A stretch of 7,407 nt of DNA from Prolixibacteraceae bacterium (GCA_027858145.1 JAQIDF010000128.1:1-7407), one strand, 5' to 3'. Shown: positions 1 through 6,338, counted from the first letter of the stretch. Notes: a model not told the origin generated them from the letters alone. Translations and numbers: made by a program.

Positions 1-248
1 ATGAATCTAATAAATACCCATTGTCTCATGTAGTTAATATGAGCAATCAAACGGTATTTATTGCCACATATGTCAAATACAACTCGACCAGCTTTTAAGA
101 TACTTGCTTTGGGATATTCATTTTTAATATCAGAAGGGCTTGTCCACTTTGCTTTGCTTGCTTCTTTGTACCAAGTTTTCAATTGGTCTTCTGAATCAGT
201 ATGTTTTTCCCAGAAATCTTTAAGTATCTTTTTTGCTAATACTCTCAT
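1..248 (-). CDS. higB: HigB-type toxin (mRNA interferase), 3' end cut by window edge
   Basis: Reading the minus strand from the ATG at 248-246 gives 82 codons that run off the left edge. The protein starts MRVLAKKILKDFWEKHTDSE and continues with LKTWYKEASKAKW, SPSDIKNEYPKASIL, GRVVFDICGNKYRLIAHINY and WVFIRF. This follows the HigB_toxin family (RelE/ParE fold) almost from its first residue; such proteins are about 95-100 aa, so only the last 10-20 residues are missing. Family members are ribosome-dependent mRNA endonucleases neutralised by a HigA antitoxin. In higBA operons the toxin gene usually comes first, so higA is expected just beyond the left edge; that is inference. The start is supported by a GGAG (260-257) 8 nt upstream. 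A plus-strand frame at 61-282 is its shadow. The family call is firm; toxicity is not shown by sequence. Confidence 0.87.
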   Translation of the reverse strand, partial: MRVLAKKILKDFWEKHTDSEDQLKTWYKEASKAKWTSPSDIKNEYPKASILKAGRVVFDICGNKYRLIAHINYMRQWVFIRF

Positions 249-259
249 GCTTCCTGCTC

Positions 260-289
260 CCCCTCGTTTAGCTTCAGCGTAACGAGGGG
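260..289 (-). promoter_or_regulatory. 9-bp inverted repeat overlapping the higB ribosome binding site
   Basis: Bases 260-268 (cccctcgtt) and 281-289 (aacgagggg) form a perfect 9-bp inverted repeat with a 12-nt loop. It lies just upstream of higB, and its inner edge touches the GGAG Shine-Dalgarno sequence (260-257). In the higB transcript it could form a stable hairpin affecting ribosome access, or at the DNA level act as an operator for HigA, which as a helix-turn-helix protein usually binds palindromes in its own leader. The repeat is seen directly; the role is inferred. Confidence 0.5.
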
Positions 290-299
290 TTTACTCCCT

Positions 300-354
300 G
301 TCGTTTGTAACGACACATTGTTATTTGATGTTGTAATCAAATAACTAACGTGTC
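300..354. repeat. Two further inverted repeats in the higB leader
   Basis: Bases 300-305 (gtcgtt) pair with 309-314 (aacgac) around a 3-nt loop. Overlapping this, 312-329 pairs with 336-354 as an arm of about 18 bp with one mismatch and one bulged base around a 6-nt loop; the left arm reads gacacattgttatttgat. Together with 260-289 this gives three consecutive dyads within 95 bp upstream of the toxin gene. The longest could be a transcription terminator or attenuator for whatever lies to the right, or a binding site for the HigA repressor. No T-run follows on the minus strand, so a rho-independent terminator is less likely. I found no convincing Bacteroidota promoter elements (TTTG / TAnnTTTG). 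Confidence 0.5.
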
Positions 355-471
355 ATTTCAACCTTAATAACGCCAATCAAAGATGCATAATTGCGTGCAG
401 AGCTGAAAAACAGGTACTTTTAATTACCTTCACCCATCATGCAATTCATAGGAATTCGAATTATTTGCCCG

Positions 472-521
472 CAAAGCCACGAAGAACGCAAAGAATAAAC
501 CTTGTATTTTTCGTGGCTTTG
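472..521. repeat. 12-bp inverted repeat (caaagccacgaa), intergenic
   Basis: Bases 472-483 (caaagccacgaa) are exactly complementary to 510-521 (ttcgtggctttg), with a 26-nt loop that contains a second gcaaag (488-493). The element lies 28 bp beyond the stop codon of the lyase remnant, but no T-run follows on that strand, so it is not a standard terminator. From its form it may belong to a dispersed intergenic repeat family. The rest of 355-548 shows no open frame or recognisable site. Confidence 0.55.
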
Positions 522-548
522 TGATCATTAATTTTTTAAATAATAGTT

Positions 549-1274
549 CTAATGAATCATTTTCACAAGCCGGGAGCGTCCGTCATTTATAAATCGAAAC
601 AAGTATAATTCGTTTTGAATTAAGTCCACATCCACTTCAAACTTGTTTTTATCACCTGCCTCAAAATAATTAGTAACTATCTTTAATCTTTGCCCGGATA
701 ATGAGAAAAGTTCCAGTTGAGCAATTCCGGATTCTTGATTCGAAAATTCAACAACATAACTTCCACTTGAATGATTTCTATATACTCTGAAATTATCGGA
801 TTCGGGATAACCAAAACTGTTAGAAGAGTTGGACTGTTCAAAAACACCAACCCGGTTTTCGGCTAAAACAAACCCATCAAATTGAGCATAACTGTCATTG
901 TCAGGTGCCCAGTCTTCTGAATTCCCTCCATGAAAAGTTGAGAAGTAAACGCCACCAATTTTGCCGTTATCGTTTTCTTCGTTCCAGAAACGCATATCGT
1001 CAATATCAATCTTCTGTTCTCCGTCAACCCACACCTTCAGCCGACCATCGTCATTACCCGCAGTGCCAATATTCACATATTCTTCGATGCAGTGCCATTC
1101 CCTCGCTGGCGCGGTTCTGTGAACCGTGTCCCAGCCAAATAAGGCTGGAGAATTTATAAATGTAATTTGAACAACTGCTCTATAATTTTTATTTTTATAT
1201 AAAAATTCCTCATGAACAGAAAATACAAATTCAGTAATCCGGATGGAGTGTATTTTATAAGCTTTGCAGTGCAA
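549..1274 (-). pseudogene. 3' remnant of secreted PL14-like polysaccharide lyase with T9SS sorting domain
   Basis: The open frame encodes 241 residues from a TTG (no good ATG) to TAG. Residues about 50-145 match the C-terminal half of the polysaccharide lyase family 14-like fold (alginate/glucuronan lyases): REWHCIEEYVNIGTAGNDDG, LKVWVDGEQ, MRFWNEEND, IGGVYFSTFHGG, DWAPDNDSYAQFDGFVL. Residues about 160-241 are a typical Por secretion C-terminal domain: FRVYRN, LELFSLSGQRL, LYLFRF, RLVKMIH. The protein would have been exported by Sec, crossed the outer membrane by T9SS, and been anchored or released. Missing are the signal peptide and the lyase N-terminal half. A stop lies six codons upstream of the TTG, and residues 1-45 do not look like the family. 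I therefore read this as a 5'-truncated gene; a continuation in another frame just upstream was looked for and not found. The exact polysaccharide cannot be told. Confidence 0.72.
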
Positions 1275-1445
1275 GGTTGGGTGGATGTTTTACCCGGAAT
1301 GAGTATAAAAATATCCTCATTGATAATTTTGCCTATTGTAAGCATTCGGTGAACTACGCGTTGTTTTTTTTCGATTTCGGGTTTATTTTTAGAGAAACTC
1401 TAAAAACATTCAGAGAACTTTAAGAGTGGGTTTAGAGTTCGTTGG
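1275..1445. other. Intergenic junction between lyase remnant and IS66 remnant
   Basis: No gene is supported here. A 9-bp inverted repeat, aactctaaa (1396-1404) with tttagagtt (1431-1439), follows the stop codon of the IS66 remnant (1446-1448) and could be its terminator or part of the element's end. The boundary at which the lyase gene was broken must lie in this stretch or in the first about 130 bp of the lyase frame, but no clean IS terminus is visible. Confidence 0.35.
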
Positions 1446-1913
1446 TTACCCCGGATTTTTTGAAGCAAAATTATGCGGGAGCAGTTCTGCCAGATCTTTG
1501 CTGTAATCATTGTCGTAGTGGTGTACGTTTTCCAGAAAGTAAACCAGCCATTCCCTGAAGTTGACCCCACTGGACTTACAACACCCAAGCAACGAATAAA
1601 CAATAGCTGCACTTTCCGCCGCATCGTGGTTTTTACAGAACAACCAGTTTTTGCGACCCACGGCAATGGGTCGGATTTCATTTTCTGCCAGATTGTTGTC
1701 CATCTTCCATCGCCCGTCAAGGTGATAGCGGGTCAGTTTGTTGTAAATATTGTAGGTGTAACGAATGGCTTTACCAATGCGCCCTTTGGGTAACACATTT
1801 GGATATTCTTTTAGCAGCCACTTTTCTAGATAAATCGGTCGAAGTTGTGCCACCTGCATATTCCGCTTTAAAACGGAACGGGTGTCCGCTTTGCTCCGGA
1901 TTTTGCACCCCAT
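1446..1913 (-). pseudogene. IS66 family transposase, C-terminal remnant
   Basis: The 155-residue frame carries the end of an IS66 transposase: VLPKGRIGKAIRYTYN, LTRYHLDGRWKMDNNLAENE, IRPIAVGRKNWLFCKNHDAA, SAAIVYSLLGCCKSSGVNFR and the tail LAELLPHNF. E77, in the NNLAENEIRP motif, is the expected glutamate of the DDE catalytic triad. Full IS66 transposases are about 500 aa, so the N-terminal two thirds, including both catalytic aspartates, are absent, as are the tnpA/tnpB accessory genes. Homology starts at about residue 24 (LRPIYLEKWLLKEY); residues 1-22 are translated from unrelated palindromic DNA (1861-1909), so the ATG at 1913 is not a native start. The remnant cannot transpose. Confidence 0.87.
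1861..1909. repeat. Tandem palindromes, possible IS21-type terminus remnant
   Basis: Two imperfect palindromes lie in tandem: TTCCG-N8-CGGAA (1861-1878) and TCCG-N8-CGGA (1885-1900), both beginning tccgcttt, followed by attttgcac. Repeated blocks of this kind (tgtccgctttgctccgg, ttttgcac) resemble the multiple terminal repeats of IS21 family elements in Bacteroidota, from memory of the family rather than a search. The block falls exactly where IS66 homology stops, so it may be the scar of a second element that truncated the IS66 copy. Confidence 0.35.
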
Positions 1914-2337
1914 TTGGACAACTCCACAAACAAAAACAATGGGACGGAATAACAGGTCATAACAATTGAAAATCGGTGAAACAATTCACTCAATAAATGT
2001 TATCATTTTTGCATCTCAAATCCCTCCCACCGAGGCAACGCAATTCAACAGAATTTGTATTATTTGATTAAATGTCATAGTTTCGTAAGCTATACACACC
2101 ACGATGATTTACTCGCATCTCAGCCTGTGAACAATCGACAAAATTCAAAGTACGTTCGGCCATTTGATGCCCCTGACTTCACTCAGGTAGACATAAAAAA
2201 GATGGGAAAAAAGACATAATTACGTTTATGTACAAGTTGTAGTGCATTAGACGCAACCTGCAAACATGAAAAAACATCTAATGGAAAAGAAATACTATGA
2301 AAACCAAACTTATTAAATATTATGTATGTACATTGTT
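1914..2337. other. Non-coding or degenerate 424-bp stretch
   Basis: I could not recognise any protein here. The longest minus-strand frame with an ATG that I noticed is 31 codons (2163-2068, starting MAERTLNFVDCSQAEMRVNH), which is too short to support. The stretch is AT-rich toward its right end. After removal of the IS at 2347-3488 it is the native 5' flank of the gene at 3504, so the original promoter and leader of that gene should lie in its right part. No -33/-7 pair is convincing by eye. Confidence 0.4.
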
Positions 2338-2346
2338 AAAACCTAT
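2297..2346 (+). other. Possible 17-codon leader reading frame, interrupted by the IS
   Basis: An ATG at 2297 opens the frame MKTKLIKYYVCTLLKP. If the IS and one copy of the target duplication are removed, the frame becomes ...CCT ATA TAA and stops 2 nt before the ATG at 3504, a spacing that would favour translational coupling. In the present sequence it instead reads into the IS and stops at 2461. The protein resembles nothing I know. It could be a leader peptide, the tail of a degraded upstream gene, or chance. Confidence 0.25.
2338..2346. repeat. Target-site duplication, left copy
   Basis: The 9 bases aaaacctat immediately outside the left inverted repeat are repeated exactly at 3489-3497, outside the right one. 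A 9-bp duplication suits an IS4-type DDE transposase and fixes the element's boundaries. Confidence 0.9.
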
Positions 2347-2364
2347 CACTATTAACCGACTAAA
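2347..2364 (+). repeat. Left terminal inverted repeat of the IS4-type element
   Basis: The sequence is cactattaaccgactaaa. It differs from the right end at positions 6, 8 and 9. Unlike the right end, its inner part is also half of a local palindrome, ccgact-aa-agtcgg (2356-2369). Confidence 0.9.
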
Positions 2365-2395
2365 GTCGGGATTGCTTAATATTACTATCTGTAAA

Positions 2396-2410
2396 GCCCT
2401 ATTTCAGGGC
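2396..2410 (-). terminator. Weak hairpin downstream of the IS transposase
   Basis: On the minus strand gccct-gaaat-agggc is followed by tttacag, about 33 bp past the transposase stop at 2443. It is a short stem with a poor T-run, so it could be a weak terminator. Together with the ccgactaaagtcgg palindrome 26 bp away it forms a hairpin pair at the IS end. Confidence 0.3.
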
Positions 2411-2442
2411 GTTCAATCTTTTTTCTTAAAAGAGCCCCCTAT

Positions 2443-3395
2443 CTATATCAGGCTTAATTGAAGTTGATCAGGTGGTTCCCCCGCTTCAAATTTATATGAC
2501 CTGTTCGTGCTGCGGAGTAGTTCTACCATATCAAGCATGCTTATCAGGTTTATTCTTATTAATGACGCTACAACTGAAAAGGCTTTTTTTTTGTGCTATT
2601 TTTTGAATAACTGTCATGAGAAGTTGAGCAATCAATGTGCACCAAACTTGTGTGCGTATTGCATTTTCATTCTCGCCATAAAAATAATGCAGTTGGAAGT
2701 TCTGCTTCATTTTCTTGAACAGCAATTCAATTCCCCAGCGTTTTTTATAAAGAAAAGCAACTTCCTCAGCACTTATATCAAAATTATTGGTTAAAAATTC
2801 AAAGTACCGGTTCTTTTCATCCTGATAACAGACTTTGCGTAAACATATTTTCTTTAAAACCTTCGTTTGTCGTTTACCATTTTCATTTTCTGGATGATAG
2901 CTAAGTTCAATAACTTCATCGCGGAGTACCTTTGCCTTTCCCTTTTTTCGATAATGGTTTCTTTTTACTTCAATCACTTCATACACCGCATTCTTTTTTA
3001 AACGGGTTACAAAATAAACCTGTTGGCTAGTCCATAAAGCAAATTGGTGATAATAATTGTATGCTTTGTCGAACACTATCATACTGTGTGATATCAGTTC
3101 CAGGCTTTTTAGAAAGTTTTTATCGTGTACTTTGGCAGCTGTGATCTTTACAAATCGTCCAACAGATTGTACTGCGTCTATAAGAATATGGACTTTCAAT
3201 CCACCTTTCTTTTTGCCATCTCCCTTTGGGTTACGACCAACGCCTTTTAATATGTCACTAAACAAGCGGATTGTTGTGGAATCAATCAAAAGTACCTCTT
3301 TAAAAGTCAGTCCATATGTTGACTTTTTCTATCAAAAAAATGATCTGTTTGAATATTGGCTGTCCGACAAATTTTATTTCATTATTTTTATCCAT
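2443..3395 (-). pseudogene. IS4 family transposase, disrupted
   Basis: Three pieces in different frames reconstruct the protein. The N-terminus starts at ATG 3395 (MDKNNEIKFVGQPIFKQIIF, then LIEKVNI) and hits a stop at 3300. The core begins at about 3317 with STYGLTFKEVLLIDSTTIRL and is open to 2531. It holds the first Asp in IDSTT, the second Asp in IVFDKAYNYY, and a perfect Y-2-R-3-E-6-K signature in YKKRWGIELLFKKMK, so the whole DDE set is present. The missing segment between the two, roughly 80-100 residues, is an internal deletion at about 3305-3320. The C-terminus shifts frame in a run of nine A (T at 2584-2592). With one A fewer it continues KKAFSVVASLIRINLISML to a stop at 2443, whereas the uncorrected frame ends early at 2531. 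The core frame can only be opened by a TTG at 3289. The gene is inactive as it stands. Confidence 0.9.
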
Positions 3396-3470
3396 GTTGT
3401 AAAGTATTTTTGGCAAAAACATTTTACAACTTTGAAGGGAAACCGAAAGGGAGTACCTTCTTTTTTTTAT

Positions 3471-3488
3471 TTTAGTCGGACACTAGTG
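3471..3488 (-). repeat. Right terminal inverted repeat of the IS4-type element
   Basis: Read inward on the minus strand this is cactagtgtccgactaaa, the partner of 2347-2364. The poly-A-rich stretch just inside it (minus strand) is part of the transposase leader. Confidence 0.9.
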
Positions 3489-3497
3489 AAAACCTAT
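3489..3497. repeat. Target-site duplication, right copy
   Basis: Exact copy of aaaacctat at 2338-2346. It ends 6 bp before the ATG of the large gene, so the insertion fell inside that gene's 5' leader. Confidence 0.9.
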
Positions 3498-3503
3498 ATA
3501 AAC

Positions 3504-6338
3504 ATGAAAAACACAAACACACTAATCAATGGTCAGGTACAAGTGAACACTGAGCTGAATAATCCATTTTTCAAAAAATGGATAAGTTTCACTTCCATTT
3601 GTTGTCTGCGTACCTCGTTAGTTGCACTGTTGCTTGCCCTTTTGCCCTTTGCAGTAACTTCTGCCTACGCGGCGGATTATATCAATGTTCCGCTTGACCC
3701 AAGCGACCCTGTTGAGTTTTATGGCGACTATATTGTTTACAACGGGCAGCGGATTGACCTCGGACCCAATGCCCTTTATGTTGATGGCAGCCTTTCTACA
3801 GCTATTGCAAACAACTATACGTATGTTTTTAACGAGGTGGACGACGACAAGGCTAATGTGAAAGCACTTCGACCTTTCGTAAACGATGCCCCAAATAAAG
3901 TGGCAGGCACCGAGATTAATCCCATCAAGGTTTATTTCGCTCCGTGGGTTTATTGGACAGACGACCCTGATGACCCGACCATTTCCAGCTCTTCTGGTGA
4001 AACAAATCGGCACGGACTTAACGGCGCGGTATTAAATGTTACGTATATCGAGTTTATCGGACTTACTAAAAATTACGCCAATGTGGTTATCTGTGGCAAT
4101 CGTGGACAGTCTAATGGTTCGGACGGCAACTGGAATGTTTTTAACCTTACAGCAAACAATTTTTTTACGAAAAACATCACTTATGGGAATTACTGCACTG
4201 TGGATCTTGTTTTCCCGCTTAAACCCGAATTTAACCGTCAGCGGCGAACAAACAACGGTGTTCAGGCGCAATTGTTCGGCTTTTCATCCATAAGTGGTAA
4301 AGTGTGGGCAGATAACTGTTCATTTGTTTCACGCCTTAATCTGACTCCGCCTTTCGCCAGTCGCACGCTTTACACCAACTGCCATTTTGAATCAACAGAC
4401 GACTCGTTGTTTAAGGGGGTTTATCTGGATTGTGATTTTGATTTTTACGGTTCGATGCCTTTTGGCTCGATCAGCGGTTCGGCACTGCTCAACAGTGCTT
4501 TCCGCTCGCATAGCACCAACGAAGCAAGTGTGCAGTATATGACTAAAATGCAAACTTCGGGTGTTAATATTGATGGCGCATTTACTTGCATTAGCGACAT
4601 TGGAAGCCCTATTAATAAGCCGATTGAATGGACAAAATTGCCACCTAAATACCTTCGCGCCTATCAGTCCAATGTTACGATTAACGGTACGCCTATTGAT
4701 ATGAGCGGCAATGTGCCTGGTCTTGCTGTAGATATAACAAACAAAGATGCCCTCAAAGCATATAAAATCACTACCGGCGAAGGGACTGTTTACAACACCT
4801 ACAATCTGTTGCGTGGAAACGATAATTGGGATCCGCTCGGCGTAAAGGCAATTATTGAGGAAGCCGGAGTCGATAATATCCCAACCGCGCTTACAGTAAG
4901 TCCCAATAATCGGTCTATTGTGACGGAAACAGGCAGTGTTTCGCTCTCCTACACAGTTGCAGGCTCAACCACCGCTTCACTCAGCAATGCCGGAGCCGTT
5001 GTGTGGGCTATCGCCCCTGATTATGCGAATTACTCCTCCAATGTAACACTCACGCCTTCCGGCGACGGCAAAACTTGTACCGTTCAAGGTACAAATAACA
5101 CATATGCGCCAATTAGTGTTGTGATTACCGCCACAAGTGCCATCGGACTTCAAGGTGCTTCGCTTATTACTGTAACGCCAGCGCAGATGAGTGCTCCCGA
5201 TTTTGATGGCTCACCGTCAATTATTTCTCCTATGGATGGCAAAATTGGCATTGATTATAAGCTAAACTTGCCCGATCCCGCGCTTACCGACCAATCTTTA
5301 ATATCTTGGTACAGACTGGATAATAACAGCTGGGATGCCCCTACAACGGTTTCCGTTTCGCACCTTAATATGCCTGAGCAATATTATAAACTGGAACCCG
5401 GCGACATCGGCAAATACATTGGCGTTGAAATTAAGCCCAAACATGATGTGTCGACTGTAGGTGAGGCTGTGCGCCTAATCTACGACGCGCAAATCGTTAG
5501 TGGCGAAATTACGTTGCCGTTTGAAATTCACACCGATTTCCGCAACTTTCCCATTGAATATTCCACTTCGATAAAACCTGGATATTGGACTGTTCACAAT
5601 GTAAGCCCAACCAGCACGCAACTCACCGACTGGAGAAAGAGCGGCTATAAGGAAGGTGCAGAGGCACTTTTAAGTCCAATTTCCACCTCAACAACCGTGA
5701 GCGGCTGGGATTTTACAGACGCCGGGCTTGACGGAGCCGCATCAACCGACGATGTGCTTAAATACGGCCTTTACTTAACAAAAAAAGGTGCGCAGGTGTT
5801 TTACACACCTATTGAAGGGTATGATTCTATGCAGATTAAAATAAACCTTAACCCCGAAAAAATGGCAGGACAAGGCTTTGGTTCCGCCGGACAGTTCCTT
5901 GATATATTCATTAAATTTGACTTGCAACTGCAAAGAGGCTATGCATTGCGAATGATGCGCATTTCTCAAGGTCAAAAATCCGTTATTTTCTATCTTGTGG
6001 AATATAAAGAAGATGGTACAGTTGTGCCATTGTGCGACCCCGTGTGGTCTTCAGCTATGATTAGTGACTGCTTTATTACACTCACCGCCGATAATTCGAC
6101 CGGCAAACTTATCGCGCACGTTGAATCAACTACACCACAGTCTTCTGCTGCTATTTCTGAGTGGGAAGGACACCCTTCCCAAGAGGTTGTAGATATGCAG
6201 GCAAACATCACTCCCAACTCATACAGCGGCTTCGGCATATTTGACATCGGGTCAGAATCGGCCAAAAACCGGCACCTTTTCCGCAGTCTTGATGTTGTTT
6301 GGGCAAAGGCTTCAAATGCATACTTAAATGGAAATTAA
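3504..6338 (+). CDS. Exported CE8-like (pectin methylesterase-like) beta-helix protein with Ig-like and lectin-like regions
   Basis: 944 aa. The start is ATG 3504: the frame is open back to 3057, but that extension is antisense IS DNA. A signal peptide follows, with hydrophobic core about 37-52 and likely cleavage AYA|ADY after residue 56; the 36-residue n-region is unusually long. Residues about 140-455 look like a right-handed beta-helix with CE8-type turns: YIEFIGLTKNYANVVICGNR, NNGVQAQLFGF, ADNCSFVSRLNL, RTLYTNCHFESTDDSLFKG, VYLDCDFDF, then LRAYQSNVTING and VYNTYNLLRGNDNWDPLG. I recognise this pattern from pectin-degradation loci of Bacteroidota. Canonical CE8 motifs QDTL, DFIFG and LGRPW are absent; STDDSLF sits where DFIFG is expected, so activity is uncertain. 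Residues about 459-558 are Ig-like (TALTVSPNN...ASLITVTPA), 562-660 a second all-beta module (ISWYRLD, YYKLEPGDIGKYIGVEIKPK), and 671-938 LamG/concanavalin-like (LFRSLDVVWA). There is no T9SS tail and no lipobox, so periplasmic or otherwise secreted. No Shine-Dalgarno. The gene is convincing; the exact reaction is not. Confidence 0.9.
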   Translation: MKNTNTLINGQVQVNTELNNPFFKKWISFTSICCLRTSLVALLLALLPFAVTSAYAADYINVPLDPSDPVEFYGDYIVYNGQRIDLGPNALYVDGSLSTAIANNYTYVFNEVDDDKANVKALRPFVNDAPNKVAGTEINPIKVYFAPWVYWTDDPDDPTISSSSGETNRHGLNGAVLNVTYIEFIGLTKNYANVVICGNRGQSNGSDGNWNVFNLTANNFFTKNITYGNYCTVDLVFPLKPEFNRQRRTNNGVQAQLFGFSSISGKVWADNCSFVSRLNLTPPFASRTLYTNCHFESTDDSLFKGVYLDCDFDFYGSMPFGSISGSALLNSAFRSHSTNEASVQYMTKMQTSGVNIDGAFTCISDIGSPINKPIEWTKLPPKYLRAYQSNVTINGTPIDMSGNVPGLAVDITNKDALKAYKITTGEGTVYNTYNLLRGNDNWDPLGVKAIIEEAGVDNIPTALTVSPNNRSIVTETGSVSLSYTVAGSTTASLSNAGAVVWAIAPDYANYSSNVTLTPSGDGKTCTVQGTNNTYAPISVVITATSAIGLQGASLITVTPAQMSAPDFDGSPSIISPMDGKIGIDYKLNLPDPALTDQSLISWYRLDNNSWDAPTTVSVSHLNMPEQYYKLEPGDIGKYIGVEIKPKHDVSTVGEAVRLIYDAQIVSGEITLPFEIHTDFRNFPIEYSTSIKPGYWTVHNVSPTSTQLTDWRKSGYKEGAEALLSPISTSTTVSGWDFTDAGLDGAASTDDVLKYGLYLTKKGAQVFYTPIEGYDSMQIKINLNPEKMAGQGFGSAGQFLDIFIKFDLQLQRGYALRMMRISQGQKSVIFYLVEYKEDGTVVPLCDPVWSSAMISDCFITLTADNSTGKLIAHVESTTPQSSAAISEWEGHPSQEVVDMQANITPNSYSGFGIFDIGSESAKNRHLFRSLDVVWAKASNAYLNGN

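Larger units (their letters stand above)
2347..3488 (-). mobile_element. IS4-type insertion sequence, 1142 bp, complete ends, internally deleted
   Basis: Both termini are present. The left end is cactattaaccgactaaa (2347-2364). The right end, read on the minus strand from 3488, is cactagtgtccgactaaa; 15 of 18 positions match. An exact 9-bp target duplication flanks the element. Inside is one minus-strand transposase gene (2443-3395) with IS4-family DDE/YREK motifs but an internal deletion. The size is shorter than the roughly 1.4 kb expected for the group, which fits loss of about 0.25-0.3 kb. The surviving ends mean an active relative elsewhere in the genome could still act on this copy. The right end sits 15 bp from the ATG of the large plus-strand gene, separating it from its native leader. 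Confidence 0.93.

Noticed and set aside
61..282. Plus-strand 73-codon frame
   Set aside because: It lies antisense to the HigB toxin, which has strong family similarity in the other strand; no similarity or start signal of its own.
905..1159. Plus-strand 84-codon frame
   Set aside because: Shadow of the PL14-like lyase remnant.
1154..1345. Minus-strand 63-codon frame upstream of the lyase remnant, considered as the missing lyase N-terminus
   Set aside because: Its residues do not resemble the lyase family and the frame overlaps the lyase frame by 120 bp without joining it.
1396..1439. Inverted repeat as an IS66 terminal repeat
   Set aside because: No matching partner is found at the other side of the remnant, and no target duplication is visible.
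1473..1793. Plus-strand 106-codon frame (and the minus-strand 1400-1720 frame)
   Set aside because: Both are shadows of the IS66 transposase remnant.
2068..2163. 31-codon minus-strand frame starting MAERTLNF
   Set aside because: Too short, no recognisable family, no ribosome binding site; may be a degraded gene piece but unsupported.
2356..2410. Hairpin pair as a REP/BIME unit tied to a RAYT transposase
   Set aside because: The first hairpin is part of the IS4-type terminal repeat and no Y1 transposase gene is present in the window.
2297..2461. 54-codon plus-strand frame running from the leader into the IS
   Set aside because: Its second half is IS terminal DNA, so the frame in its present form was created by the insertion.
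2507..2794. Plus-strand 95-codon frame
   Set aside because: Antisense to the IS4-type transposase C-terminus.
3618..4271. Minus- and plus-strand frames inside the large beta-helix gene (also 5775-5975 and 5990-6265)
   Set aside because: All are overlapped by a 944-codon frame with signal peptide and domain similarity; no independent evidence.
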